From Mycolicibacterium sediminis (GTDB lineage Bacteria > Actinomycetota > Actinomycetes > Mycobacteriales > Mycobacteriaceae): a stretch of DNA of 64,000 nucleotides. Positions within the stretch are counted from its first letter, which is position 1; every line of letters starts with the position of its first letter. A model generated the notes under the pieces. The model worked only from the letters and a program-made list of their open reading frames with translations. It searched no databases and was not told the DNA's origin. The translations under genes were made by a program, and so were the position numbers. Positions 52,509-63,541 of this stretch are shown one piece after another. The stretch lies in assembly GCF_010731735.1 (NCBI RefSeq), contig NZ_AP022588.1, positions 2,480,001 to 2,544,000 on the forward strand. The letters run 5' to 3'.

Positions 52509-52970
52509 GTGGCCCGATCCCCGAAGAACGGTGCGAATCCGGATCCGGAGACGCATCAGGCGCTCGCCCGGTGGGCCGCCGAGTGCGCCGAGCGGGCCCT
52601 GCCGATCTTCGAGAACGCTCGTCCCGGCGACCTTCGGCCGCGCTCGGCGATCGACACGCTGCGCGCCTGGATCAGAGGCGAGGTGCCCATGACCTCGTGT
52701 CGCACCGCGGCGTTCGCGGCCCATGCCGCTGCCCGCGAAGCCGAACGTGCCGGTGCGCCCGCGGCCGTCGCCGCCGCTCGCGCGGCAGGCCAGGCGGCGG
52801 CGGTGGCGCACATGGCCGGTCACGCCCGGCACGCTGCGGACTATGCGACCAAGGCGGGCGCCCCCGTCGCGACGGAATCGCCAGGCCGCCCGACCTTCTG
52901 CGATAGGGTGGCAGAACGTGACGTGGCCTGCGAAAACAGGGCCATGCGCCAGGAGCGTGATAGCCGGTGA
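52509..52970 (+). CDS. Imm5-like (putative immunity) helical protein
   Basis: A 153-residue Ala/Arg-rich helical protein. The blocks LARWAAECAERALPIFE, RPRSAIDTLRAWIRGE and the Ala-rich AAFAAHAAAREAERAG resemble the Imm5-like putative-immunity family. No toxin gene is adjacent. The GTG 52509 start is chosen because the family begins near here. A GTG at 52479 would lie in the duplicated target site. The last ~30 residues (after KAG) look unlike the family. The TGA overlaps the GTG of the following regulator by 4 bp. Confidence 0.6.
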   Translation: MARSPKNGANPDPETHQALARWAAECAERALPIFENARPGDLRPRSAIDTLRAWIRGEVPMTSCRTAAFAAHAAAREAERAGAPAAVAAARAAGQAAAVAHMAGHARHAADYATKAGAPVATESPGRPTFCDRVAERDVACENRAMRQERDSR

Positions 52971-54268
52971 GTACGTCGAGGAGCAAGGGCAGCCGGGCCC
53001 TCCGACAGGTGGAGGCCCCCTCGCCCGACTCCAGCGTGCGCGCAGCACACGAGCGCTTCGTCGCCGGTGAGATCGACGCCAGCTACCTGGACTCCGTACC
53101 GCTGCGCAAGGTGGTCGCCGAGAGTTGGCAGCGCAGCCTCGCGATCGGCGTCGACCCCGACAGGGGTGGCCTCGAGCAGGCAACCCCCCGCACCCTCGAC
53201 GACCTCCGCGCCAGCCACCCGCTCGCTCCCGCGCTGCCCGTCATCCGCCGACTGCTGGTCCAGGACGCCCTCGACGCCGGGGTCGTGGTGGCGGTGACCG
53301 CGGCCGACGGCACCCTGCTGTGGGTGGAGGGCGACACCGTCGCGCTGCGCAAGGCCGAGGCCATGAACTTCGTCGCCGGCACCGACTGGAGCGAGCGGCG
53401 TGCGGGAACCAACGCGCCCGGCACGGCCCTGGCGCTCGACCGCGAACTGCAGATTCACGGCACCGAGCACTTCTCGCGCATCGTGCAGCCGTGGAGCTGT
53501 ACCGCGGTCCCGGTGCACGATCCCAGCACCGGCGTCATGCTCGGCGCGATCGACCTCACCGGCGGGACCGAGGTCGCCACGCGACAGACGCTCGCACTGG
53601 TGCGCGCCACCGCCGTCGCCGTCGAGAACCATCTCGCGCTGCTCGCCCTGACGCGGCCCATCGCACCCGTCGCCGTCGGACCGCGGCTCACGGTCCTCGG
53701 TGGCGACCGGCCGCGGTGGACCGTCACCGACCGCGACGGCCGCCCCAACGCCAGCACGCTGACCGGCAGGCACGCCGAGATCCTCGTACTCCTGAGCCGC
53801 CACCCCGAGGGCGTCAGCGCCGACCACCTCGCAATGATGTTGCACGACAACGACCTCGACGCCGTCACCATCCGCGCCGAGATGTCGCGGCTGCGCCGGG
53901 TCATCGGGGCCGACCACGTGGCGTCGCGGCCCTACCGGCTGCTCGCTCCCATCGACTCCGACCTCGGTGAGGTCTTCGACGCCCTGCGCCGCGGGGACGT
54001 CGCCGCCGCCGTCAACGGCTACGCCGGTGAACTGCTGCCGCAATCGGTGGCGCCGGCGATCGCGCGGCTGCGCACCGAACTGTCCACCGCGCTGCGATCC
54101 GCGGTGCTCTCGACCGGCAGCCTCACGCTGCTGCGGCGCTGGCTCGAACTGCCCGAGGGCCGCGACGATCGCGACGGCTGGCGCATCCTGCACGACACGG
54201 CACCCGACTCGGTGCAGCGCGCCAACGCACACGGCCACCTCGTCGGGCTGGACCTCGACATCGGCTGA
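52967..54268 (+). CDS. GAF-domain transcriptional regulator (AcoR-like without AAA domain)
   Basis: A 433-residue regulator. An N-terminal region LDSVPLRKVVAESWQRSLAI and a GAF domain (about 95-225; VAVTAADGTLLWVEGD, GTNAPGTALALDRELQIHGT) resemble activators of acetoin/glycerol or aldehyde metabolism. The sigma54 AAA domain is absent. Instead a winged-helix-like region follows about 265-330 (STLTGRHAEILVLLSRHPEG, RAEMSRLRRVIGADHVASRP). It lies directly upstream of the aldehyde dehydrogenase and is probably its activator, by context. Confidence 0.82.
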   Translation: MSTSRSKGSRALRQVEAPSPDSSVRAAHERFVAGEIDASYLDSVPLRKVVAESWQRSLAIGVDPDRGGLEQATPRTLDDLRASHPLAPALPVIRRLLVQDALDAGVVVAVTAADGTLLWVEGDTVALRKAEAMNFVAGTDWSERRAGTNAPGTALALDRELQIHGTEHFSRIVQPWSCTAVPVHDPSTGVMLGAIDLTGGTEVATRQTLALVRATAVAVENHLALLALTRPIAPVAVGPRLTVLGGDRPRWTVTDRDGRPNASTLTGRHAEILVLLSRHPEGVSADHLAMMLHDNDLDAVTIRAEMSRLRRVIGADHVASRPYRLLAPIDSDLGEVFDALRRGDVAAAVNGYAGELLPQSVAPAIARLRTELSTALRSAVLSTGSLTLLRRWLELPEGRDDRDGWRILHDTAPDSVQRANAHGHLVGLDLDIG

Positions 54269-54281
54269 CGCGGCTGCTCCA

Positions 54282-54299
54282 TTGCAACCATGCTGCAAC
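54282..54299. promoter_or_regulatory. Candidate binding site upstream of the aldehyde dehydrogenase
   Basis: TGCAAC occurs twice in direct orientation, 11 bp apart (54283-54288 and 54294-54299). Within this, TTGCA and TGCAA also form an inverted pair (54282-54286, 54294-54298). It lies ~90 bp before the dehydrogenase start, a suitable position for an activator such as the GAF regulator. Confidence 0.35.
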
Positions 54300-54385
54300 G
54301 GTGCCGACCGTACCGTGAGTGACGGAGGACACACAGGATCCGACACCTGGGTCCACACATCTCGCACTCAACGCCAGGAGAACCA

Positions 54386-55909
<1,524 letters not shown>

Positions 55910-55924
55910 CCAGCAGTCCGAGGG

Positions 55925-55957
55925 TGCCCCGGTGCGACGTTCGCGCCGGGGCATTTT
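55925..55957 (+). terminator. Intrinsic terminator after aldehyde dehydrogenase
   Basis: TGCCCCGG (55925-55932) pairs with CCGGGGCA (55946-55953) and is followed by TTTT. It should separate the dehydrogenase transcript from the ethanolamine operon. Confidence 0.8.
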
Positions 55958-55982
55958 CGCGTTCGGCGAGCGTCGGTGACGC

Positions 55983-56010
55983 TTCAATGGTTCAATAAAA
56001 TACCTTTGAA
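55983..56010 (+). promoter_or_regulatory. AT-rich promoter/operator before the ethanolamine operon
   Basis: An unusually AT-rich patch contains TAAAAT (55996-56001), a good -10 hexamer. It is flanked by TTCAA (55991-55995) and TTGAA (56006-56010), with an additional TTCAA at 55983-55987. The symmetry suggests a regulator site over the promoter. Confidence 0.45.
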
Positions 56011-56067
56011 AGTGCTGGGAACCGGCTGAACGCCGGGCGCCGAACGAACCGAACGAGGGAGTCCCCG

Positions 56068-57495
56068 ATGGCAGCCAGCGGACGGCGCAGCGCCGCCGAA
56101 CACGTGGAGAGCGACGAGTACCTGAACCGCCGCCAGCTGAAAACCGGCAGCGCCGGTTGGCTGCTCCTGGCGGGCCTCGGCGTCAGCTACGTCATCTCCG
56201 GGGACTACTCGGGCTGGAACTTCGGGCTCGAGCAGGGCGGCTTCGGCGGCCTCGCCATCGCCGCCGTCCTGATCGCCGGGATGTACCTCGCGCTGGTGCT
56301 GGGCATGGCCGAACTCTCCTCGGCCCTGCCCGCCGCGGGCGGCGGCTACACGTTCGCCCGACGCGCACTCGGCCCCTGGGGCGGATTCGCTACGGGCACG
56401 GCCATTCTCATCGAGTACGCGATCGCACCCGCCGCCATCGCGACGTTCATCGGCGCGTACGTCGAGTCCCTCGGCCTGTTCGGGATCACCAACGGGTGGT
56501 GGATCTACCTGGCCGCCTACGCCCTGTTCATCGGCATCCACCTGTCCGGTGTCGGCGAGGCGCTGAAGGTGATGTTCGTGATCACCGCGATCGCGCTGGT
56601 GGGCCTGCTGGTGTTCGCGATCGCCGCGATCGGGCAGTTCGACCTGGCCAACCTCACCAACATCGCCGTGAGCGAGACTGCGACGGGCGCATCGGAGTTC
56701 CTCCCCAACGGGTACTTCGGCATCTGGGCCGCCATCCCGTTCGCCATCTGGTTCTTCCTCGCGATCGAGGGGGTGCCGCTGGCCGCCGAGGAGGCCGCCG
56801 ACCCCAAGCGCAACGTGCCCCGCGGCATCATCGCCGCGATGGCCGTCCTGCTGGTCACCTGCGTGACGGTCCTGGTCCTCACCACCGGAGCCGGTGGTGC
56901 GCAGGAGATGTCGGCGTCCGGCAACCCCCTGGTGGAGGCGCTCGGCGACGGCACCGCGGCCACGGTGGTCAACTACATCGGCCTGGCCGGCCTCATCGCG
57001 AGCTTCTTCTCGATCATCTACGCCTACTCGCGGCAACTGTTCGCGCTGTCCCGGGCGGGCTACCTGCCCAAGGCGCTGTCGGTGACCAACAAGCGCAAGG
57101 CCCCGACGCTGGCGCTGGTCGTGCCCGGCGTCATCGGCTTCCTGCTGTCGCTGACCGGTCAGGGCGACCTGCTGCTCAACATGGCGGTGTTCGGCGCCGC
57201 ACTGAGCTACGTGCTGATGATGATCAGCCACATCGTGCTGCGCCGCCGCGAGCCCGACATGCCGCGGCCCTACCGCACCCCGGGCGGGGCGGTGACCACC
57301 GGCTTCGCGCTCGTCGTCGCCGCGCTCGCCGTCATCGCCACCTTCCTGGTGAACCCCGTCGCCGCCGGCTGGTGCCTGGCCGTGTTCGCCGCGTTCATGG
57401 TGTACTTCGCCGTGTACAGCAGGCACAAGCTGGTGGCCAACTCGCCCGACGAGGAGTTCGCGATGCTCGCGGCCGCCGAGAACGACGTGAAGTGA
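56068..57495 (+). CDS. eat: Ethanolamine permease (APC family)
   Basis: A 475-residue amino acid-polyamine-organocation transporter with about twelve helices. LLAGLGVSYVISGDYSGWNF is the signature of ethanolamine permeases, and IWFFLAIEGVPLAAEEAADP is a later conserved block. ATG follows CGAGGGAGTCC. Its stop overlaps the eutB start by 4 bp, tying transport to degradation. Substrate assignment rests on both sequence and operon context. Confidence 0.93.
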   Translation: MAASGRRSAAEHVESDEYLNRRQLKTGSAGWLLLAGLGVSYVISGDYSGWNFGLEQGGFGGLAIAAVLIAGMYLALVLGMAELSSALPAAGGGYTFARRALGPWGGFATGTAILIEYAIAPAAIATFIGAYVESLGLFGITNGWWIYLAAYALFIGIHLSGVGEALKVMFVITAIALVGLLVFAIAAIGQFDLANLTNIAVSETATGASEFLPNGYFGIWAAIPFAIWFFLAIEGVPLAAEEAADPKRNVPRGIIAAMAVLLVTCVTVLVLTTGAGGAQEMSASGNPLVEALGDGTAATVVNYIGLAGLIASFFSIIYAYSRQLFALSRAGYLPKALSVTNKRKAPTLALVVPGVIGFLLSLTGQGDLLLNMAVFGAALSYVLMMISHIVLRRREPDMPRPYRTPGGAVTTGFALVVAALAVIATFLVNPVAAGWCLAVFAAFMVYFAVYSRHKLVANSPDEEFAMLAAAENDVK

Positions 57496-58904
57496 CCTTC
57501 CGCCAACACCTTTCGGGCGTCACATACGAGTTCGACGGTCTCGTCGAGCTGATGGCCAAGGCCACCCCGCTGCGCTCGGGCGACCAGCTCGCCGGCTGCG
57601 CGGCCGAGCACGACGCCGAGCGTGCCGCGGCGGCGTGGGTGCTCGCGGACCTGCCGCTGACGACGTTCCTCGAGGACCTGGTGGTGCCGTACGAGACCGA
57701 CGAGGTCACCCGGCTGATCATCGACGGCCACGACCGCGAGGCGTTCGCGCCGATCCGCTCGCTCACGGTGGGCGGGCTGCGGGACTGGCTGATGGACGCC
57801 GCCTCCCGCGACGACGGGGCGGACCGCATCGCCGGGATCTCCCGCGGCGTGACGCCGGAGATGGCGGCCGCCGTCTCCAAGATCATGCGCAACCAGGACC
57901 TCATCGCGGTCGGCGCGGCCACGCACGTGTCCGCGGCCTTCCGGACCACGGTGGGCGCCCCCGGCACCCTGGCGACGCGGCTGCAGCCCAACCACCCGAC
58001 CGACGACCCCCGCGGCATCGCCGCCGCGGTCCTCGACGGACTGCTGCTCGGCTGCGGGGATGCCGTCATCGGCATCAACCCCGCCACCGACTCTCCGCAC
58101 GCGACCGCCGACCTGCTGCACCTGCTCGACTCGATCCGGGCGCGCTACGACATCCCGGCCCAGTCCTGCGTGCTGTCCCACATCACCACCACCATCGGGC
58201 TCATCGAGGACGGCGTGCCCGTCGACCTCGTCTTCCAGTCGATCGCAGGCACCCAGGGCGCGAACTCCGCGTTCGGGGTCGACATGGCGCTGCTGCGGGA
58301 GGGCAACGCCGCCGCCCGATCGCTGCACCGCGGCACCGTCGGCGACAACGTCATGTACCTCGAGACCGGGCAGGGCTCGGCACTGAGTTCGGGGACGCAC
58401 CTCGGCACCGGCGGCAAGCCGGTCGACCAGCAGACGCTGGAGACCCGCGCCTACGCCGTGGCGAGGGAGCTCGAACCGCTGCTGGTCAACACCGTCGTCG
58501 GGTTCATCGGCCCGGAGTACCTGTACGACGGCAGGCAGATCATCCGCGCCGGCCTCGAGGACCACTTCTGCGGCAAGCTGCTCGGCCTGCCGATGGGCGT
58601 CGACGTCTGCTACACGAACCACGCGGAGGCCGACCAGAACGACATGGACACGCTGCTGACCCTGCTGGGCGCCGCCGGCGTCGCATTCGTCATCACCGTC
58701 CCCGGTGCCGACGACGTCATGCTCGGGTATCAGAGCCTGTCGTTCCACGACGTGCTGGTGGCGCGACAAACGCTCGGGCTGCGGCCCGCGCCGGAGTTCG
58801 AGGCGTGGCTGCGCACCGTCGGGATGGTTGACGACGCGGGCCGGCTGACGCCGTTCGACGTCAGCAGCTCACCGCTGCGGTCCCTGACGGCGGCTCAGCC
58901 GTGA
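57492..58904 (+). CDS. eutB: Ethanolamine ammonia-lyase large subunit
   Basis: Adenosylcobalamin-dependent lyase subunit that, with EutC, splits ethanolamine into acetaldehyde and ammonia. The protein has 470 residues. LANRLQPNHP-like (ATRLQPNHPTDDPRG), CGDAVIGINPATDSP, SIAGTQGANSAFGVDMALL and MGVDVCYTNHAEADQNDMD are conserved active-site blocks. The GTG start overlaps the permease stop. No EutA reactivase and no microcompartment shell genes are nearby, so this is the minimal cytosolic type. Confidence 0.96.
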   Translation: MTFRQHLSGVTYEFDGLVELMAKATPLRSGDQLAGCAAEHDAERAAAAWVLADLPLTTFLEDLVVPYETDEVTRLIIDGHDREAFAPIRSLTVGGLRDWLMDAASRDDGADRIAGISRGVTPEMAAAVSKIMRNQDLIAVGAATHVSAAFRTTVGAPGTLATRLQPNHPTDDPRGIAAAVLDGLLLGCGDAVIGINPATDSPHATADLLHLLDSIRARYDIPAQSCVLSHITTTIGLIEDGVPVDLVFQSIAGTQGANSAFGVDMALLREGNAAARSLHRGTVGDNVMYLETGQGSALSSGTHLGTGGKPVDQQTLETRAYAVARELEPLLVNTVVGFIGPEYLYDGRQIIRAGLEDHFCGKLLGLPMGVDVCYTNHAEADQNDMDTLLTLLGAAGVAFVITVPGADDVMLGYQSLSFHDVLVARQTLGLRPAPEFEAWLRTVGMVDDAGRLTPFDVSSSPLRSLTAAQP

Positions 58905-59707
58905 CGACCGCCAAACCGCCTGCGGAACAGCAGTTCTGGGACGAGCTGCGCAAGACCACCCAGGCCAGGATCGGGTTGGGCCGCGCGGGCAACGCGCTGC
59001 CCAGCCGCGAGGTCCTCGCACTCGCCGCCGCCCACGCCGCGGCCCGTGACGCCGTCCACGTCCCGCTCGACGTGGCCGGCCTCGCCGCCGAGGTCGCCGA
59101 CGTCGGCATCGGCGGGCCGGTGGTGATCACCAGCCGCGCGACCTCGCGCGAGGAGTACCTGCGCCGCCCCGACCTCGGCAGGCTCCCGGCCGAGGTGACG
59201 GACCTACCCGAGACGCCCGCGGACGTCGGGTTCGTCCTCGCCGACGGTTTGTCGCCCACGGCGTTGCGCACCCACGGCGCCGCGCTGTTGGCCGCACTCG
59301 TCGCGCGCCTCGGCGATCGGCACGAGCTGGCGCCGCCGGTGATCGCGACGCAGGCCCGCGTCGGCCTCGGCGACCACGTCGCCGCTGCCGCCGGGTACCG
59401 CACCGTCCTGGTGATCATCGGGGAACGGCCCGGCCTTTCCGTCGCCGACAGCCTCGGCATCTACCTGACCCACCTGCCCCGGGTCGGCAGGCCGGACGCC
59501 GACCGGAACTGCGTCTCCAACATCCACCCGCCGGGGGGACTCGACTACGACGAGGCCGCGCGGATCGCCGCGAGCCTGGTCGCCGGGGCGATCGCCCTCG
59601 GGCGTTCGGGCGTCGACCTGAAGGACACGTCGCGCGGTGTCGCACTCGATGGGCACGGCTCGCCTCGGGAGGTGGGCTCGCCCGGTACGTTGTGGCCTAC
59701 CGACTGA
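58901..59707 (+). CDS. eutC: Ethanolamine ammonia-lyase small subunit
   Basis: Small subunit that holds part of the B12 site, 268 residues. [40 protein letters not shown] and [20 protein letters not shown] are family blocks. [20 protein letters not shown] and [20 protein letters not shown] follow. The GTG start overlaps the eutB stop by 4 bp. glpK begins 17 bp after its stop. Confidence 0.96.
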   Translation: MTTAKPPAEQQFWDELRKTTQARIGLGRAGNALPSREVLALAAAHAAARDAVHVPLDVAGLAAEVADVGIGGPVVITSRATSREEYLRRPDLGRLPAEVTDLPETPADVGFVLADGLSPTALRTHGAALLAALVARLGDRHELAPPVIATQARVGLGDHVAAAAGYRTVLVIIGERPGLSVADSLGIYLTHLPRVGRPDADRNCVSNIHPPGGLDYDEAARIAASLVAGAIALGRSGVDLKDTSRGVALDGHGSPREVGSPGTLWPTD

Positions 59708-59724
59708 GCGGAGGAGCGGCCACC

Positions 59725-61242
59725 ATGGGCGAGTTCGTCATGGCGATCGACCAGGGCACCACCAGCACCCGGGCGATGATCTTCGACCACGCCGGCCGCG
59801 AAGTGGGCCGCCACCAACTCGAGCACGAGCAGATCCTGCCCAAAGCCGGTTGGGTCGAACACAACCCGGTCGAGATCTGGGAGCGCACCACGTCGGTGCT
59901 GCAGTCTGCGCTGATCGAGACCAAGCTGTCGTCGTCGGACCTCGTCGCGCTCGGCATCACCAACCAGCGCGAGACGGCACTGGTGTGGAACCGCAAGACG
60001 GGCAGGCCGTACTACAACGCCATCGTCTGGCAGGACACCCGCACCGACCGGATCGCCTCGGCGCTCGACCGCGACGGCCGCGGCGACGTGATCCGGCAGA
60101 AGGCGGGGCTGCCGCCGGCGACGTACTTCTCCGCAGGCAAGGTCCAGTGGATCCTGGAGAACGTCGACGGCGTCCGCGAGGACGCCGAGCGCGGCGACGC
60201 CATCTTCGGCACCTGCGACACGTGGGTGCTGTGGAACCTGACCGGCGGCCCGCGCGGGGGAGTGCACGTCACCGACGTCACCAACGCCAGCCGCACGATG
60301 CTGATGAACCTCGAGACCCTCGACTGGGACGACGAACTGCTGTCGTTCTTCGACATCCCGCGCCAGATGCTGCCGACCATCGCCTCGTCGTCCTCACCCG
60401 AGCCGTACGGCACGACGGTGGCGGGCAGCCCGCTGCAGAACGAGGTGCCACTGACCGGCATCCTCGGCGACCAGCAGGCCGCGATGGTCGGGCAGGTGTG
60501 TCTCGCGGCGGGCGAGGCCAAGAACACCTACGGCACAGGCAACTTCCTGCTGCTCAACACCGGTGAGAAGATCGTCCGCTCCGAACACGGTCTGCTGACC
60601 ACCGTCTGTTACCGGTTCGGTGACGCGAAACCCGTGTACGCACTGGAGGGTTCGATCGCGGTGACGGGATCCGCCGTGCAGTGGTTGCGCGACCAGCTCG
60701 GCGTCATCAGCGGCGCCTCGCAGAGCGAATCGCTGGCCCGCCAGGTGGAGGACAACGGCGGTGTCTACTTCGTACCCGCCTTCTCCGGACTGTTCGCGCC
60801 GTACTGGCGCAGCGACGCCCGCGGCGCGATCGTCGGCCTGTCCCGCTACAACACCAACGCCCATCTGGCCCGCGCGACGCTGGAGTCGATCTGCTACCAG
60901 AGCCGCGACGTCGTGGATGCGATGGAGGCCGACTCGGGCGTGCACCTCGAGGTGCTCAAGGTCGACGGCGGCATCACCGCCAACGACCTGTGCATGCAGA
61001 TCCAGGCCGACGTGCTGGGCGTCGACGTCGTGAAGCCCGTCGTCGCCGAGACGACGGCGCTCGGCGCGGCGTACGCCGCCGGGCTCGCCGTCGGCTTCTG
61101 GTCGGACCCCGAGGAACTGCGCGACAACTGGCAGGAAGACAAGCGCTGGACGCCGACGTGGAGCGAGGACCAGCGCGCCGACGGCTACCGCGGGTGGACC
61201 AAGGCCGTGCAGCGCACGCTCGACTGGGTCGACGTCGACTGA
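59725..61242 (+). CDS. glpK: Glycerol kinase
   Basis: Phosphorylates glycerol to glycerol-3-phosphate with ATP. The protein has 505 residues. The FGGY-kinase opening [39 protein letters not shown] and the C-terminal [19 protein letters not shown] are characteristic. The ATG 59725 follows GCGGAGGAGCG. Its location right after eutC suggests joint use of the glycerol and ethanolamine parts of phosphatidylethanolamine, an inference. It overlaps the cobF start by 1 bp (TGATG). Confidence 0.96.
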   Translation: MGEFVMAIDQGTTSTRAMIFDHAGREVGRHQLEHEQILPKAGWVEHNPVEIWERTTSVLQSALIETKLSSSDLVALGITNQRETALVWNRKTGRPYYNAIVWQDTRTDRIASALDRDGRGDVIRQKAGLPPATYFSAGKVQWILENVDGVREDAERGDAIFGTCDTWVLWNLTGGPRGGVHVTDVTNASRTMLMNLETLDWDDELLSFFDIPRQMLPTIASSSSPEPYGTTVAGSPLQNEVPLTGILGDQQAAMVGQVCLAAGEAKNTYGTGNFLLLNTGEKIVRSEHGLLTTVCYRFGDAKPVYALEGSIAVTGSAVQWLRDQLGVISGASQSESLARQVEDNGGVYFVPAFSGLFAPYWRSDARGAIVGLSRYNTNAHLARATLESICYQSRDVVDAMEADSGVHLEVLKVDGGITANDLCMQIQADVLGVDVVKPVVAETTALGAAYAAGLAVGFWSDPEELRDNWQEDKRWTPTWSEDQRADGYRGWTKAVQRTLDWVDVD

Positions 61243-62024
61243 TGCGCACCCTTCGGGTCATCGGCATCGGCCCCGGCGACCCCCGCCAGGTCACGGTGCA
61301 GGCCATCGAGGCCATGAACGGCGTGGACGCGTTCCTGGTGCTCGACAAGTCGTCGGATCGAAAGAACCCAGCGGTGAAGCAGTCGCTGGTCGGCATACGG
61401 CGGGAGATCGTCGACCACTACGTCGAGGGCGGCGCGGCGCGGTTCGTCGAGGTCGACGATCCGCCGCGCGATCGCGACCCAGCCGACTACGAGGCCGAGG
61501 TACGCCGCTGGCACCTCGCTCGCGCCGAACGGATCGAGCGGGCGCTGCTCGACGAGACCGGCGACGACGGCGTCGCCGGCATCCTGGTGTGGGGCGACCC
61601 GGCCCTCTACGACAGCACGCTGCGCATCGTCGACGACATCCGCGCGCGCGGCATCCTCGACCTCGCCGTCGAGGTGATCCCCGGCGTCACCAGTGCGTCC
61701 GCGCTGACCGCCGCGCACCGCATCCTCGCCAACCGCATCGGCGAACCCATCCACGTCACCACCGGCCGCCGCCTGCCGGACACGCCGCCCGGCGCCGACT
61801 CCAACCAGATCGTCATGCTCGACGCCGACTGCACGTTCCGCCGCACCGCCGCCCCCACCGACCAGATCTGGTGGGGCGCATACCTCGGCACGCCCGACGA
61901 GATCCTGATCGCCGGCACGGTCGGCGAGGTCGGCGACGAGATCGCCCGGGTGCGCGAGGAGGCCCGCGCGCGGATCGGCTGGATCATGGACATCTACCTG
62001 GTGCGGACCGCGGACAGCGCGTGA
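61242..62024 (+). CDS. cobF: Precorrin-6A synthase (deacetylating)
   Basis: Tetrapyrrole methylase of the aerobic cobalamin pathway that methylates C1 of the corrin precursor and releases acetate. The protein has 260 residues. [20 protein letters not shown] and [20 protein letters not shown] are methylase motifs, and [18 protein letters not shown] is CobF-typical. The ATG overlaps the glpK stop (TGATG). cobF is reported to be missing from the M. tuberculosis complex, so its presence suggests an intact aerobic B12 pathway here. Confidence 0.93.
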   Translation: MRTLRVIGIGPGDPRQVTVQAIEAMNGVDAFLVLDKSSDRKNPAVKQSLVGIRREIVDHYVEGGAARFVEVDDPPRDRDPADYEAEVRRWHLARAERIERALLDETGDDGVAGILVWGDPALYDSTLRIVDDIRARGILDLAVEVIPGVTSASALTAAHRILANRIGEPIHVTTGRRLPDTPPGADSNQIVMLDADCTFRRTAAPTDQIWWGAYLGTPDEILIAGTVGEVGDEIARVREEARARIGWIMDIYLVRTADSA

Positions 62025-63541
62025 GCGGGGCGCTGCTGATCGGCGGCACCACGTCCGACGCCGGCAAGAGCGTCGTCGTCGCGGGGCTGTGCCGCTCGCT
62101 GGCGCGCCGTGGAATGTCGGTGGCGCCGTTCAAGGCGCAGAACATGTCCAACAACTCCGTCGTCACGATCGACGGCGGTGAGATCGGCCGCGCGCAGGCC
62201 ATGCAGGCGCTGGCATGCGGCTTGGAACCTGACACCCGGTTCAACCCCGTCCTGCTCAAGCCGGGCGGCGACGGACGGTCGCAGGTCGTGGTCCGGGGCC
62301 GGGCCGACGGGTACGTGGGCGCGAAGGACTATCACGTGCGCCGCGCCGCGCTGGCGGGCATCGTCGCCGACGAACTGCGCAGTCTCCGAGCGAGTTTCGA
62401 CGTGGTCGTCTGCGAGGGGGCGGGCTCGGTGGCCGAGACCAACCTGCGCGCGTCGGACATCGCGAACATGGGCCTCGCCGCGGCCGCCGACCTGCCGGTC
62501 CTCGTCGTCGGCGACATCGACCGCGGCGGCGTGATCGCGCACATGGTCGGCACGCTGGCGGTCCTCGGCCCCGACGACCAACGCCGGGTAGCCGGCTTCG
62601 TGATCAACAAGTTCCGCGGCGACCGGGGCATCCTGGCTCCGGGCGTCGACGACGTCGAACGGTGGACCGGGCGGCCCGTGCTCGGCGTGCTGCCCTACAC
62701 CGAGGGGCTATGGCTGGACGCCGAGGACTCGCTGGCCTCGCCGATCGGCCGGGTGGTCGGCGTGCCGACGCCCGCGATCGGCACCCAGCGGCTGTCGGTC
62801 GCCGTGATCCGGCTGCCCCGCATCTCGAATTCCACCGACGTCGAGGCCCTGGCCTGCGAGCCCGGCGTCGACGTCCGCTGGGTCGACGACATCGCGAGTG
62901 TCCGCACCGCCGACCTGGTGGTGCTGCCCGGCACCAAGGCGACGGTGAGCGACCTGGCGTGGCTGCGGACCCGCGGGCTGGCCGACGCGCTCACCGAGCG
63001 GGCCGCCGCGAAGGGGCCGATCCTGGGCATCTGCGGCGGATACCAGATGCTGGGCCGCTCGATCGACGACGACGTCGAGTCCGGCGCGGGCACGGTGCCG
63101 GGCCTCGGGCTGCTGGCGCTGCACGTGCGGTTCGCCGCAGACAAGACGCTACGACGGTGCGCGGGAACCGCACTCGGTCATCGCGTGACCGGCTACGAGA
63201 TCCACCACGGCCGGGCCGTGGCATCCGACGACCCGGCCTGGGTCACCGACGACGAGACCGGCCCCGAGGGCAGCGTGCGGGGCAGCGTCCGCGGGACGCA
63301 CTGGCACGGCATGCTCGGTAACGACGCGCTGCGCGCCGGGTTGCTCGCCGAGGTCGCCGCCGCCACCGGACGAACCGGATTCACTGCTGGGCGAACGGAT
63401 TTCGAAGCCGCCCGGTCGGCGCAGATCGATCTGCTCGCCGATGTCCTCGACGAATGGCTGGACATGGCCGCCGTCGACGCGCTGATCGCCGGTGGAGTGC
63501 CGACCGACCTGCCGACGATGGCGCCGCTAGGTTTCGTCTGA
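62021..63541 (+). CDS. cobQ: Cobyric acid synthase
   Basis: Amidates four side chains of adenosylcobyrinic acid a,c-diamide. The protein has 506 residues. The N-terminal dethiobiotin-synthetase-like domain has [20 protein letters not shown] and [12 protein letters not shown]. The C-terminal glutaminase-like domain has the Cys in [12 protein letters not shown] and the His in [11 protein letters not shown]. The GTG start overlaps the cobF stop by 4 bp. Its 3' end overlaps the convergent cobB gene by 15 bp. Confidence 0.96.
   Translation: MSGALLIGGTTSDAGKSVVVAGLCRSLARRGMSVAPFKAQNMSNNSVVTIDGGEIGRAQAMQALACGLEPDTRFNPVLLKPGGDGRSQVVVRGRADGYVGAKDYHVRRAALAGIVADELRSLRASFDVVVCEGAGSVAETNLRASDIANMGLAAAADLPVLVVGDIDRGGVIAHMVGTLAVLGPDDQRRVAGFVINKFRGDRGILAPGVDDVERWTGRPVLGVLPYTEGLWLDAEDSLASPIGRVVGVPTPAIGTQRLSVAVIRLPRISNSTDVEALACEPGVDVRWVDDIASVRTADLVVLPGTKATVSDLAWLRTRGLADALTERAAAKGPILGICGGYQMLGRSIDDDVESGAGTVPGLGLLALHVRFAADKTLRRCAGTALGHRVTGYEIHHGRAVASDDPAWVTDDETGPEGSVRGSVRGTHWHGMLGNDALRAGLLAEVAAATGRTGFTAGRTDFEAARSAQIDLLADVLDEWLDMAAVDALIAGGVPTDLPTMAPLGFV

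Noticed and set aside
55910..56067. Cobalamin or ethanolamine-responsive riboswitch before the permease
   Set aside because: The gap is only 158 bp, already holds a terminator and a promoter, and shows no B12-box-like conserved core or long structured leader.
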